Source: Nocardia anocheti (GTDB lineage Bacteria; Actinomycetota; Actinomycetes; Mycobacteriales; Mycobacteriaceae). From it: a DNA stretch of 64,000 nt. The notes beneath the pieces are model-generated. The model saw nothing but the letters and a program-made list of their open reading frames with translations, made no database searches and had not been told where the DNA came from. How positions within the stretch are numbered: position 1 is the stretch's first letter; every line of letters begins with the position of its first letter. Location: assembly GCF_029675105.1 (NCBI RefSeq), contig NZ_JAQQFV010000011.1, positions 165,581 to 229,580 on the forward strand. Direction: 5' to 3'. Both the position numbers and the translations under genes were made by a program. Below are positions 14,440 to 23,527 of this stretch, one piece after another.

Positions 14440-17400
14440 ATGTTCGGGGCGCGGCTACTATCGGGCCCCGTGGTAGAGACGATCGTGCGGCGGGGGCATC
14501 CGCCCAAGGATGCTTCGGCGGCGGGTGACGGGGGAGCGCGCGGGGGATGGGCGCGGATCGTCGCGATCGTCGCGGGGCTGTTCGCGGTGCTGGCCGCGGT
14601 GGCCATTCCGTTTCTGCCGGTGCGGGTCGACGCGGCCTCGGTGTCGTGGCCGCAGCGGGGGTCGGTCGCGGGGGTTGAGGCGCCGCTGGTGGCCTACGCG
14701 CCCGCCGCGCTGTCGGCCACGGTGCCGTGTAGTGCGTTGAGTTCGCTGGCGGCCGAGGGTGGGGTCGCGGTGTCGACCGTGCCTCGGCAGTCGGCGGACA
14801 TGGAACGCTACGGCTTCGTCGTGAAGGTCGTCGCCGATACCGACGAGCGGCCGGGGCGGGTGGATGTGGTCTCGCGCTCGACGCTGCTGTGGACCGCGCC
14901 GCTGGCCGAGACCATCGACCGGTCCTGCGCGCTCACCGTCTCGCTCACCCCGGACGAATCCGTCGTCACCACCACCGGTTTCGGCGCGTCGGGCGCGACC
15001 GTGCCGGGGGATCGGCGGCCGCAGGTCGTCGGGGTGTTCAGCGAGCTGACGACCGCTCCGGCCGACCTGGCCGTGCGCGTCGACGTCGACGCCCGCTACA
15101 CCACCTCGCCCACCTGGCCCAAGCTGGCCGTGATCGTCCTGTGCCTGCTGGCGACGGCCCTGTCGCTCTACGCCCTGCACCGCCTCGACGCCCTCGACGG
15201 GCGTTCGGCCCGCCGGTTCCTGCCGCAGCGCTGGTGGCGGCTGCGTCCGGTCGACTGGCTGGTCTTCGCGACCCTGGTCGTCTGGCACTTCATCGGCGCC
15301 AACACCTCCGACGACGGCTACATCCTCGGCATGGCCAGGGGCGCGCGCAGTTCGGGCAACATGTCGAACTACTACCGCTGGTTCAGCGTCGACGAGGGCC
15401 CGTTCTACACCCCCTACACCGACATCATCGGGTGGATCACCCATATCTCCGCGGTCAGCCCGCTGGTGCGTCTGCCCGCACTCGGCGCGGGCATCCTCAC
15501 CTGGTGGCTGATCAGCCGCGAGGTGCTGCCCCGCCTCGGTGTCGCGATGCGGCACCGCAAGGTGGTCACCTGGACCGCGGCGCTGGTGTTCCTGGCCTTC
15601 TGGCTGCCCTACAACAACGGTCTGCGCGCGGAATTCGTGGTCGCGCTGGGTGTGCTGGTCACCTGGGTGTCGGTCGAACGGGCGATCGCGACCCGGCGGG
15701 TGCTGCCGTTCGCGGTCGCGGTGATCGTGGCCGCGTTCACCCTCACCGGCGCCCCCTCTGGCCTGATCTGCCTGGGCGCGCTGGTCGCCGGTGCCCGCGT
15801 GGTGACGGCCGTGATCGTGCGCCGCGCGCGGACGGTGGGCTATCTCGCCCAGCTGCTGCCGGTCCTGGCCGCGGGCACGGTGGTGCTCACCGTCGTGTTC
15901 GCCGACCGGACCCTGGCCGGGGTGCGCGAGATGTTCGCCGTGCACAGCGGAATCGGGCCGGGGGAGTCCTGGTTCTTCGAGTTCCTGCGCTACCAGTACC
16001 TGTTGCAGCTCAATGCCGACGGCTGGCTGACGCGGCGCTTCGGGGTGTTCGTCATGCTGCTGGGCCTGCTGGTCTGCACCGTCACCCTGCTGCGGCGCGG
16101 CGGGCGCATCCCGGGCATCGCGGTCGGCCCGACCCGGCGCATGCTCGGCATCACCGTCGCCGCCATGGCGCTGATGATGTTCTCGCCCACCAAGTGGACC
16201 CACCAGTTCGGTGTGTTCGCGGGCCTGGCCACCTGTGTCGCCGCGGTGACCGCGGTCGCGGTGAGCTCGGAGGTGCTGCGGCCGCTGCGCAATCGGGCGC
16301 TGTTCGCCGCGGCGGTGTTCTTCGCCCTGGCCATGACCTTCGTCGGCGCCAACGGCTACTGGTACGTGTCCTCGTGGGGCATCCCGTGGTGGGACAAGCC
16401 GCCGACGGTCGCCGGATACGGCCTGTCGACCGCGTTCGTCGCGTTGACCGTGCTCGCCCTGGCCGTCGCCGCCTGGTACCACATCCATCCGAGCCCCAAG
16501 CCGCGCGCGACCAGGCTGGCCGGGTTGCCGGTGCTGGCGATCGCCGCCGCCATGATGGTGCTCTTCGAGCTGGCCTCCTTCGCGAAAGCGACGGTCGCGC
16601 AGTACCCGGCGTACTCGCTGGCCAGCTCCAACTTCCAGGCCGCCTTCGCCGGAGGCTGCGGGATGGCCGACGAGGTCCTGGTCGAAACCGACCCGAACGC
16701 CTCGATGCTGTCCCCGCTCAGCGGCGATGTCACCACCGCGCTCGCCGGTGAGTCGACCGGTTTCCGGCCCGACGGCGTGGCCCCGGTGCTCACCTCCGAC
16801 GAGGTGGAATCGACCACCGGCCAGGCCAATTCGGTCTCCGACGATCCCGACACCCTGCGCGACGCCTCCACCTCGGCGGGCTCGGAATCGCGTCAGGGCT
16901 CGCTGCAGCTCCCGTTCGGTCTCGACCCCGCGAGCACCCCGGTCCTGGGCAGCTACCGCTCCGGCGCGCAGGAACCGGCGTCGCTGACCACCGGCTGGTT
17001 CCGCCTGCCCGACGGTCCGCGCGGGCCGCTGCTGGCGATCGCCGTGGCGGGCCGGATCCGCTCGGTCGACGCCGACGGCATCGTCCACCCCGGCCAGGAC
17101 CTGGCCGTCGAATACGGCACCGTCGGTTCCGGCGAGGACGTCACGGTAGGAGGCCGGGTCGACCCGATCGACATCGGCCCCGCGCCCACCTGGCGCAACC
17201 TGCGCGTCCCGCTCGACCAGATCCCCGGCGACGCGAACGTCGTGCGCCTGGTCGCCGCCGACAAGGATCTCGGCGGCGATCAGTGGCTCGCGGTGACCCC
17301 GCCGCGCATGCCGCGCACGACCACCCTGAACGCCCTGGTCGGCCGCGAGAGCCCGGTCCTGCTCGACTGGGCGGTGGGCCTGCACTTCCCGTGCCAGAAC

Positions 17401-17703
17401 CACCTGCCGACCTACAACGGCATCGCCGACCTGCCCGAATACCGCATCCTGCCCGACCGCAACGGCGCCACCATCACCAACCTGTGGCAGGGCCACGACG
17501 GCGGCGGCCCGCTCGGCTGGACCCAACTCCTGTTCACCGCCCGCACCCTGCCGACGTACCTGAACAACGACTGGGACCGCGACTGGGGCTCCCTCGAGCG
17601 CTACCTCCCTCTCGACCCCACCGCGGGCCCCGCGCACACCGACGTCCACTCCGACAACCGCTGGGGCACCTGGACACCCGGCCCCACCATCACCGTCTGG
17701 TAG
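14440..17703 (+). CDS. Arabinosyltransferase of the EmbA/EmbB/EmbC family
   Basis: Membrane GT-C enzyme of 1087 residues that adds arabinose from decaprenyl-phospho-arabinose to arabinogalactan or lipoarabinomannan. The layout is that of mycobacterial Emb proteins: one N-terminal helix, a first extracytoplasmic domain opening with VSWPQRGSVAGVEAPL, then a polytopic core whose loop carries the GT-C acidic motif ANTSDDGYILGMAR. A C-terminal carbohydrate-binding region includes DWAVGLHFPCQNH and DWDRDWGSLERYLP. It is the only emb gene in the window and no AftA or GlfT neighbour is visible. The ATG at 14440 is preceded by GGAGGGGG; GTG 14470 is also possible. Which Emb subtype it is cannot be settled here. 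Confidence 0.93.
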   Translation: MFGARLLSGPVVETIVRRGHPPKDASAAGDGGARGGWARIVAIVAGLFAVLAAVAIPFLPVRVDAASVSWPQRGSVAGVEAPLVAYAPAALSATVPCSALSSLAAEGGVAVSTVPRQSADMERYGFVVKVVADTDERPGRVDVVSRSTLLWTAPLAETIDRSCALTVSLTPDESVVTTTGFGASGATVPGDRRPQVVGVFSELTTAPADLAVRVDVDARYTTSPTWPKLAVIVLCLLATALSLYALHRLDALDGRSARRFLPQRWWRLRPVDWLVFATLVVWHFIGANTSDDGYILGMARGARSSGNMSNYYRWFSVDEGPFYTPYTDIIGWITHISAVSPLVRLPALGAGILTWWLISREVLPRLGVAMRHRKVVTWTAALVFLAFWLPYNNGLRAEFVVALGVLVTWVSVERAIATRRVLPFAVAVIVAAFTLTGAPSGLICLGALVAGARVVTAVIVRRARTVGYLAQLLPVLAAGTVVLTVVFADRTLAGVREMFAVHSGIGPGESWFFEFLRYQYLLQLNADGWLTRRFGVFVMLLGLLVCTVTLLRRGGRIPGIAVGPTRRMLGITVAAMALMMFSPTKWTHQFGVFAGLATCVAAVTAVAVSSEVLRPLRNRALFAAAVFFALAMTFVGANGYWYVSSWGIPWWDKPPTVAGYGLSTAFVALTVLALAVAAWYHIHPSPKPRATRLAGLPVLAIAAAMMVLFELASFAKATVAQYPAYSLASSNFQAAFAGGCGMADEVLVETDPNASMLSPLSGDVTTALAGESTGFRPDGVAPVLTSDEVESTTGQANSVSDDPDTLRDASTSAGSESRQGSLQLPFGLDPASTPVLGSYRSGAQEPASLTTGWFRLPDGPRGPLLAIAVAGRIRSVDADGIVHPGQDLAVEYGTVGSGEDVTVGGRVDPIDIGPAPTWRNLRVPLDQIPGDANVVRLVAADKDLGGDQWLAVTPPRMPRTTTLNALVGRESPVLLDWAVGLHFPCQNHLPTYNGIADLPEYRILPDRNGATITNLWQGHDGGGPLGWTQLLFTARTLPTYLNNDWDRDWGSLERYLPLDPTAGPAHTDVHSDNRWGTWTPGPTITVW

Positions 17704-17707
17704 CTCC

Positions 17708-17736
17708 GGTGGCGGCTCCCCGGCGATGCCGCCACC
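17708..17736. terminator. Hairpin between convergent emb and ADP-ribosylglycohydrolase genes
   Basis: Perfect 9-base arms GGTGGCGGC (17708-17716) and GCCGCCACC (17728-17736). It lies in the 63-base gap between two convergent stops and may terminate either direction. No U-run is present. Confidence 0.5.
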
Positions 17737-17766
17737 AGGGCGTGGTGCTCGGCCGACCAGGCCCGG

Positions 17767-18687
17767 TCAGCGGCTTGTGTTGGCGATGCGCAGGGCGAGG
17801 TCGGGGAGGTCGGCGCCGGTGAGGCCGGGGTAGCCGTGCAGGATCGCACGCCAGTCGGCGGGGACCGCGGAGGCGCCCCAGCGGGCGCCGAGCAGGCCGC
17901 CCGCGATGGCGGCGGTGGTGTCGGTGTCGTTGCCCGCGCGCACGCACGCCTCGAGGGCCCGCGGCAAGTGCTCGGGGGTGCTCTGGTCGGTGGTGCTGAT
18001 CGCCCACCAGGCAGTCTGTAGGGCGTGGACCACCCAGCCGTTGTTCGGGAAGTCGTCGGGGGTGCCTTTTTCGGCTTCGTCGAGGCGTTCGGTCCAGAAC
18101 GCGGAGTGCGGTGAGCGGGCGACGTAGTCGCGCACGCCGTCGAAATCGGCCGACAGCACCGCGTGCCGGATCGCGTAGGTCCACATCTTGCACGCCTCCA
18201 CGGCGTGCTCGTCGTGATGGGTGAGCATGCCGATCCGTCCGGCCGCCGCGATACAGCCGTCGGCGTCGTCGAGGTAGGCCAGCGCGACCGGCGCGGTCCG
18301 CATGAGCGAGCCGTTGCCGCCGGTGCGCCCGGTCAGCGACATCGCCACCGCCTGCATGGCCAGCGCCGAGGACGACCGCGCCGAGAGCACCTGCCGCGTC
18401 TGGTTCCCGATATCCGGCGGCCGCGAATCGAACCACGCCACGAACCCCGCCGCCACCGCGTCCAGGTCGATCCCCGGCCCGTTCACCGACGCGAGCGCGA
18501 TCGCCAGCGCCATCGACGTGTCGTCGGTCCACTCCCCGGGCGCCCAGTCGAACGGTCCGCCCCCGATCATCCCGATCACCACATCCGGCCCGGGCCGCGT
18601 GAACTCGTACCCCGCCCCCAACGCGTCTCCGGCGGCCCCGCCCACCAGCACCCCGGCCACCCGATCGGAGAACCCCGAACCGTGCAT
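17767..18687 (-). CDS. ADP-ribosylglycohydrolase family protein
   Basis: DraG/ARH-fold hydrolase of 306 residues predicted to remove ADP-ribose from proteins or nucleic acids, or to act on a related N-glycoside. The dinuclear-metal motifs are clear: GGAAGDALGAGYE at the N-terminus, WTDDTSMALAIA near residue 55 and GNDTDTTAAIAGGLLGARWG near residue 265. It has no signal peptide. It diverges from an SMI1/KNR4-domain gene across a gap of about 150 bases, so the two may share a regulatory region. The target is unknown. Relatives reverse toxin-mediated or regulatory ADP-ribosylation, but no ADP-ribosyltransferase lies in the window. Confidence 0.88.
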   Translation of the reverse strand: MHGSGFSDRVAGVLVGGAAGDALGAGYEFTRPGPDVVIGMIGGGPFDWAPGEWTDDTSMALAIALASVNGPGIDLDAVAAGFVAWFDSRPPDIGNQTRQVLSARSSSALAMQAVAMSLTGRTGGNGSLMRTAPVALAYLDDADGCIAAAGRIGMLTHHDEHAVEACKMWTYAIRHAVLSADFDGVRDYVARSPHSAFWTERLDEAEKGTPDDFPNNGWVVHALQTAWWAISTTDQSTPEHLPRALEACVRAGNDTDTTAAIAGGLLGARWGASAVPADWRAILHGYPGLTGADLPDLALRIANTSR

Positions 18688-18841
18688 CGACCCACTCCTC
18701 CCGGCGACAACGCTTCGATTGCCCGATCGACAACCCTACCGGTCGGCATGTGCCGCACCGCGATTTCCCGGCCGCGCCACGACCGGCGGTCCCGCGGCGC
18801 GTCGCCGGACGGGCGGTGCGCGCACCCGGCACAGTGGGGCC

Positions 18842-20011
18842 ATGGCACAGCGTCGCTGGTACACCATCGAACTCGGGCGACCGGAGCTGTACATCGGATC
18901 GGCCGAGCACCCCGATCCACCGGCGGTCGGCCGCCCCGGCCCCGGCGCGATCCTGAGCGTCCATCCGGACTTTCGTGGCGTCGAGAGCGCCCACATCTGG
19001 GTCGGCCGGACTCCGGGCACGATCGCACTCGGTCTCGAGATCGGTGACACGGCACCGATTCTCGGCGATCTCGCCGAGTGGGAGACCGTCGACACCGGCA
19101 CCATGACGCTCCCCGCGCGGGCCGTGCTCAGCGGCGTGACGCTCGCGCCCCCGCGCCCACCGCGACTGGACCAGCTCGCCAGCCTGCCCACCGGCTTGCA
19201 CGGGATCACGGTGAGTGCGCGCGGCCGCGACGGTGGTCGCGCCGACGCGGCGGTCCTGATCCAGTTGTGGCCACTCGAGCACGCCGCGCCGGTCCGCACG
19301 CTGAAGCACGACGACACCTTCGACCCGCGCGTCCACCCCGGTGGACAGACCGTCCTCGGCCGACCCGACGACCCCGCACTCCTGCGCCCACCGACCTCGG
19401 ACACGCCCGCCGTCCCGGTCACCGGTCAGTGGGAACGTCTGTGGCGGATCGTCGTGAACCGCTGCGACCGCGAGGTGTGGCCGAACCTGGCCAGGCCCGG
19501 CGCGGGCACGATCGCCGTCGACCGCGCCGAAGCGGGCACCGGCGTGCCCTGGCCCGCCGAACTGCGCGAATGGTTCACCCTGCACGACGGCGGCGGTCCG
19601 GCCGACCTGCTCCCCGGCATGACCCTGCTGAGCCTGGACCGGATGCTCGAGCTGCACGACCTGCAGTGCGCGATCTGGTGCGAACTCGCCGCCGAGGAAC
19701 CCGATCTCGCCGTCGCGGGCGAGAACACCCCGGCGAGCGCGGAAGCGGGCCGGTTCGTCCCGGAGTTCGTGCCGATCGCCGAACGCGACGGCACCATGCT
19801 GGTCTGCGACACGCGTCCCGGACCGCTGCGCGGCTGTGTCACCGAATTCGGCAAGGACACCGCCGACATGTCCCCGCCCGGCTGGCACTCGCTCGGCGCC
19901 CTGCTCGCCGACCTGGCCCACAGCATCGAACGCACCACCCCGTTCGACCGCGACTTCCTACCCGCCCTCACCGAACACGGCCTGACCTGGGAATACTCGC
20001 CGCTCGGTTGA
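18842..20011 (+). CDS. SMI1/KNR4 domain protein
   Basis: Protein of 389 residues. The C-terminal half has the SMI1/KNR4 (SUKH) fold pattern: GVPWPAELREWFTLHDGGGP, then LLSLDRMLEL, FVPIAERDGTMLVCD and a final DLAHSIER region. SUKH proteins are common immunity partners of secreted nuclease and deaminase toxins but also occur in regulatory roles. The N-terminal 190 residues (AQRRWYTIELGRPELYIGSA...) do not resemble a domain I know and are mostly beta-like. The gene diverges from the ADP-ribosylglycohydrolase gene. The ATG is the first codon giving a protein that does not run antisense into that neighbour. No cognate toxin is visible. Confidence 0.78.
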   Translation: MAQRRWYTIELGRPELYIGSAEHPDPPAVGRPGPGAILSVHPDFRGVESAHIWVGRTPGTIALGLEIGDTAPILGDLAEWETVDTGTMTLPARAVLSGVTLAPPRPPRLDQLASLPTGLHGITVSARGRDGGRADAAVLIQLWPLEHAAPVRTLKHDDTFDPRVHPGGQTVLGRPDDPALLRPPTSDTPAVPVTGQWERLWRIVVNRCDREVWPNLARPGAGTIAVDRAEAGTGVPWPAELREWFTLHDGGGPADLLPGMTLLSLDRMLELHDLQCAIWCELAAEEPDLAVAGENTPASAEAGRFVPEFVPIAERDGTMLVCDTRPGPLRGCVTEFGKDTADMSPPGWHSLGALLADLAHSIERTTPFDRDFLPALTEHGLTWEYSPLG

Positions 20012-20073
20012 ATGCCGATTCGGCCACGCACCTCAGCGCCGCCCCGCCGGAAGTCGCGGCTCGACGGCGCGCC

Positions 20074-20997
20074 TCACTCCTGCGGCGCGGCCTGCTCGAC
20101 GGTCGTCCGCCGACGCCCCCGCCGCGAGCGCGCCACGGCATCGGTGGTGAACACCGCCAACCCGGCCCAGATCAGCGCGAACCCGATCCAGCGGGAAGTC
20201 GGCATGGGCTCGTGCATGACCGCCACGCCCCACGCCATCTGCAAGGCGGGGGTGAGGTACTGGAGGATGCCCATGGTCGACAGCGGCACCCGCTGGGCGG
20301 CGACGGCGAACAGCAGCAGCGGCACGAGGGTGACCGGCCCGGTCGCCATCATCAGCGCCGCATGACCGGCGCCGGAGGCGAATTCGCTGCGTCCGGTCAC
20401 CACCAGCACGAGGACGAAGGCCAGCGCGAAGGGCGCCGCGACGATGCCCTCGGCGGCGATCCCGCGCACCGCGTCGAGCCGGATCACCTTCTTCACCAGC
20501 CCGTAGGTGGCGAACGAGCAGGCCAGGACCAGCGCGATCCACGGCGGCCTGCCGTAGTCGACGGTCAGCACCACCACCGCCAGCGCGCCCAGCCCGAGCG
20601 CCACCCACTGCGCGCGCGTGAGCCGCTCCCGGAACAACACCACGCCGAACGCCACGGTGACCAGCGGATTGATGAAATACCCGAGCGCGCACTCCACCAC
20701 GTGCCCGCTGATCACGCCGTACACGTAGGTGCCCCAGTTGATCGAGATCGCCGCCGACGCGGCCGCGGCCAGCCGCCAGGTCCGCGCGTCGATCCCGGCC
20801 AGCTCCCGCAGTCGTCCGGTGAGCGCGAGGACCAGCAGCACCACCACCAGCGTCCAGAGGATGCGCTGGGCCACGACCTCGGCCGCCGAGGCGAACGCGA
20901 GCAGTCCGAAGAACGCCGGGAACAGGCCCCAGATCAGGTAGGCGCCGGAACCGAAGACGACACCGGGTGGCGAGGCGCTGCGCTGCATTCGTCCCAC
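20074..20997 (-). CDS. rarD: EamA/DMT superfamily transporter, RarD type
   Basis: Inner-membrane protein of 307 residues with about ten hydrophobic segments arranged as two EamA repeats. The RarD hallmark GSGAYLIWGLFPAFFGLL opens the first helix, followed by RILWTLVVVLLVLALTGR; INWGTYVYGVISGHVVECAL is also typical. RarD gave chloramphenicol resistance when first named, but the substrate of this subfamily is not known. The tail is Arg-rich and cytosolic. The start region faces ctpE with a gap of about 26 bases, so the two promoters must overlap each other's 5' ends. An ATG three codons in is an alternative start. Confidence 0.88.
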   Translation of the reverse strand: MGRMQRSASPPGVVFGSGAYLIWGLFPAFFGLLAFASAAEVVAQRILWTLVVVLLVLALTGRLRELAGIDARTWRLAAAASAAISINWGTYVYGVISGHVVECALGYFINPLVTVAFGVVLFRERLTRAQWVALGLGALAVVVLTVDYGRPPWIALVLACSFATYGLVKKVIRLDAVRGIAAEGIVAAPFALAFVLVLVVTGRSEFASGAGHAALMMATGPVTLVPLLLFAVAAQRVPLSTMGILQYLTPALQMAWGVAVMHEPMPTSRWIGFALIWAGLAVFTTDAVARSRRGRRRTTVEQAAPQE

Positions 20998-21023
20998 GTT
21001 ACGTCTGCCGTAGCCTGACGAGC

Positions 21024-23447
21024 ATGTCCATTTCCGTGCAGGAGCCCGCCGCCACCGGGCTCACGGCAGCACAGGTCGAACAGCGTCGCCGCGACGGTCG
21101 CACCAACGATGTCCCGGCCAGAGCGAGCCGGTCGGTGCGCGAGATCGTCCGCGCGAACGTGTTCACCCGCATCAACGCCATCCTCGGGGTGCTGTTCGTG
21201 CTGGTGCTGTCCACCGGCTCGATCATCGACGGCATGTTCGGCCTGCTCATCGTGGCCAACAGCGCGGTCGGCATCATCCAGGAGGTGCGGGCCAAGCGCA
21301 CCCTCGACCAGCTCGCCATCGTCAGCCAGGCCAAGCCGACGGTGCGCCGCGACGGCGTCGCCCAGCAGGTGAGCCCGGGCGAGGTGGTGCTCGACGACCT
21401 GATCGAGCTCGGCCCCGGCGACCAGATCGTCGTCGACGGCGAGATCGAGGAGGCCGCCGCGCTGGAAATCGACGAGTCGCTGCTCACCGGTGAGGCCGAC
21501 CCGATCGACAAGGGTGTCGGCGCGCCGGTCATGTCGGGCAGCTTCGTGGTGTCGGGCTCGGGCGCCTACCGCGCGACCAAGGTCGGCAAGGACGCCTACG
21601 CGGCCAAGCTGGCCGAGGAGGCCAGCAAGTTCACCCTGGTGCACTCGGAACTGCGCTCGGGCATCGACAAGATCCTGAAATTCATCACCTACCTGCTCAT
21701 TCCGGCCGGTGCGCTGAGCATCTACAACCAGCTGGTCTCCAGCGGGGAATCGTGGCGACCGGCCGTCACCGGCATGGTCGCGGCCCTGGTGCCGATGGTG
21801 CCCGAGGGCCTGGTGCTGATGACCTCCATCGCCTTCGCCGTCGGCGTGGTGCGCCTGGGCAAACGCAACTGCCTGGTGCAGGAACTGCCCGCCATCGAGG
21901 GCCTGGCCCGCGTCGACGTGGTGTGCGCGGACAAGACCGGCACCCTCACCGAGAACGGTATGCGTCTGTCGCAGGTGGAACCGCTCGGCGACTTCGACGC
22001 CGACGAGGTGAAGCGGGCCCTGGCCGCGCTGGCGGGCGACGACCCGCGCCCCAATGCCAGCGTGCAGGCCATCGCCGAAGCCCTGCCCGACACCCCGGAC
22101 TGGCAGCAGACCGCCGTCGCGCCGTTCTCCTCGGCCAAGAAGTGGAGCGGCATCTCCTACGGCGAGCACGGCGACTGGCTGCTCGGCGCCCCCGACGTGC
22201 TGCTCGATCCGTCCTCCGCCGACGCCGCGCACGCCGAGGAACTCGGCTCCTCGGGTCTGCGCGTGCTGCTGCTGGCCCGCGGTGACCGTCCCGTCGACGC
22301 CGCCGACGCCCCCGGCACCGTCTCGCCCGCCGCGCTGGTGGTGCTCGAGCAGAAGGTGCGGCCCGACGCCAAGGGCACCCTCGAGTACTTCGCCAGCCAG
22401 CACGTCTCGATCAAGGTCATCTCCGGTGACAACGCCGTCTCGGTGGGCGCGGTGGCCTCCTCGCTGGACCTGCCCGGCGGCGACCACGCCGTCGACGCGC
22501 GCAAACTCCCCGAGGACCAGGCCGCTCTGGCCGACGTGCTCGACCACGAGACCACCTTCGGCCGGGTCCGCCCGGATCAGAAGCGCGCCATGGTCGGCGC
22601 CCTGCAGTCACGCGGGCACACCGTGGCCATGACCGGCGACGGCGTCAACGACGTGCTGGCCCTCAAGGACGCCGACATCGGCGTCGCCATGGGCGCGGGC
22701 AGCCCGGCCACCCGCGCGGTGGCCCAGATCGTGCTGCTGGACAACAAGTTCGCCACCCTGCCCTACGTGGTGGGGGAGGGCCGCCGGGTGATCGGCAATA
22801 TCGAGCGCGTCTCGAATCTGTTCCTCACCAAGACGGTGTACTCGGTGCTGCTGGCCTTCCTGGTCGGCATCGCGGGCGTGGGCTCGCAGATCTTCGGCTA
22901 CGACCCGATCGGGTATCCGTTCCTGCCGCGCCACGTCACCATCGCGGCCTGGTTCACCATCGGCATCCCCGCCTTCATCCTGTCGCTGGCGCCCAACAAC
23001 GAGCGGGCCCGCACCGGGTTCGTCGGCCGGGTGATGCGCCTGGCGGTGCCCTCGGGCATCGTCATCGGCGTGGCGACCTTCGTGGCCTATCTCATCGCCT
23101 ACGCCGGACCCGAGGCCTCGGAGACCCAGAAGGTGCAGGCGGGCACCACCGCGCTGATCACGCTGATCATGATCGCGGTGTGGGTGCTGGCCCTGGTGGC
23201 CCGGCCGTACGTGTGGTGGAAGGTGGTGCTGATCGCGGCCTCGGTGCTGGCCTACGTCGCGCTGTTCTCCATCCCGTTCACCCGCGAGTTCTTCAAGCTC
23301 GACCCGTCGAATCCGCGGCTCACGCTGGCCGCGTTCGTCTGTGGCGCGGTCGGCATCGTGCTCGTGGAACTGGCGTGGTGGGTGCAGGCGCGGCTGTCCG
23401 GCAACCCCGGAAAGTTCGTGCCCCCGGTCGGCGCCCAGGGCGCCTGA
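21024..23447 (+). CDS. ctpE: P-type cation-transporting ATPase, CtpE-like
   Basis: P-type ATPase of 807 residues. The phosphorylation loop VVCADKTGTLTENG places the catalytic Asp near residue 302. The actuator loop LLTGEADP and the hinge AMTGDGVNDVLALKDADIG are intact, and eight to ten membrane helices are evident. Sequence around FTRINAILGVLFVLVLSTGS and VPEGLVLMTSIAFAVGVVRLG matches mycobacterial CtpE, which is reported to import calcium and support envelope integrity. There is no N-terminal heavy-metal domain. I chose ATG 21024; in-frame sequence upstream antisense to rarD is not conserved. A CRP-like or metal-responsive site is not evident. Confidence 0.93.
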   Translation: MSISVQEPAATGLTAAQVEQRRRDGRTNDVPARASRSVREIVRANVFTRINAILGVLFVLVLSTGSIIDGMFGLLIVANSAVGIIQEVRAKRTLDQLAIVSQAKPTVRRDGVAQQVSPGEVVLDDLIELGPGDQIVVDGEIEEAAALEIDESLLTGEADPIDKGVGAPVMSGSFVVSGSGAYRATKVGKDAYAAKLAEEASKFTLVHSELRSGIDKILKFITYLLIPAGALSIYNQLVSSGESWRPAVTGMVAALVPMVPEGLVLMTSIAFAVGVVRLGKRNCLVQELPAIEGLARVDVVCADKTGTLTENGMRLSQVEPLGDFDADEVKRALAALAGDDPRPNASVQAIAEALPDTPDWQQTAVAPFSSAKKWSGISYGEHGDWLLGAPDVLLDPSSADAAHAEELGSSGLRVLLLARGDRPVDAADAPGTVSPAALVVLEQKVRPDAKGTLEYFASQHVSIKVISGDNAVSVGAVASSLDLPGGDHAVDARKLPEDQAALADVLDHETTFGRVRPDQKRAMVGALQSRGHTVAMTGDGVNDVLALKDADIGVAMGAGSPATRAVAQIVLLDNKFATLPYVVGEGRRVIGNIERVSNLFLTKTVYSVLLAFLVGIAGVGSQIFGYDPIGYPFLPRHVTIAAWFTIGIPAFILSLAPNNERARTGFVGRVMRLAVPSGIVIGVATFVAYLIAYAGPEASETQKVQAGTTALITLIMIAVWVLALVARPYVWWKVVLIAASVLAYVALFSIPFTREFFKLDPSNPRLTLAAFVCGAVGIVLVELAWWVQARLSGNPGKFVPPVGAQGA

Positions 23448-23527
23448 GGCCCGGCTGACCTGGCCGGGTTCGCCTCGAGAACCCTTGCGCCCGACCGTCA
23501 TTCGGTGTTGGAGTACCTTTGCGCACT

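Noticed and set aside
14458..17649. Antisense frame of over 1000 codons opposite the emb gene
   Set aside because: A high-GC shadow with low-complexity Gly/Arg/His sequence and no recognisable motif.
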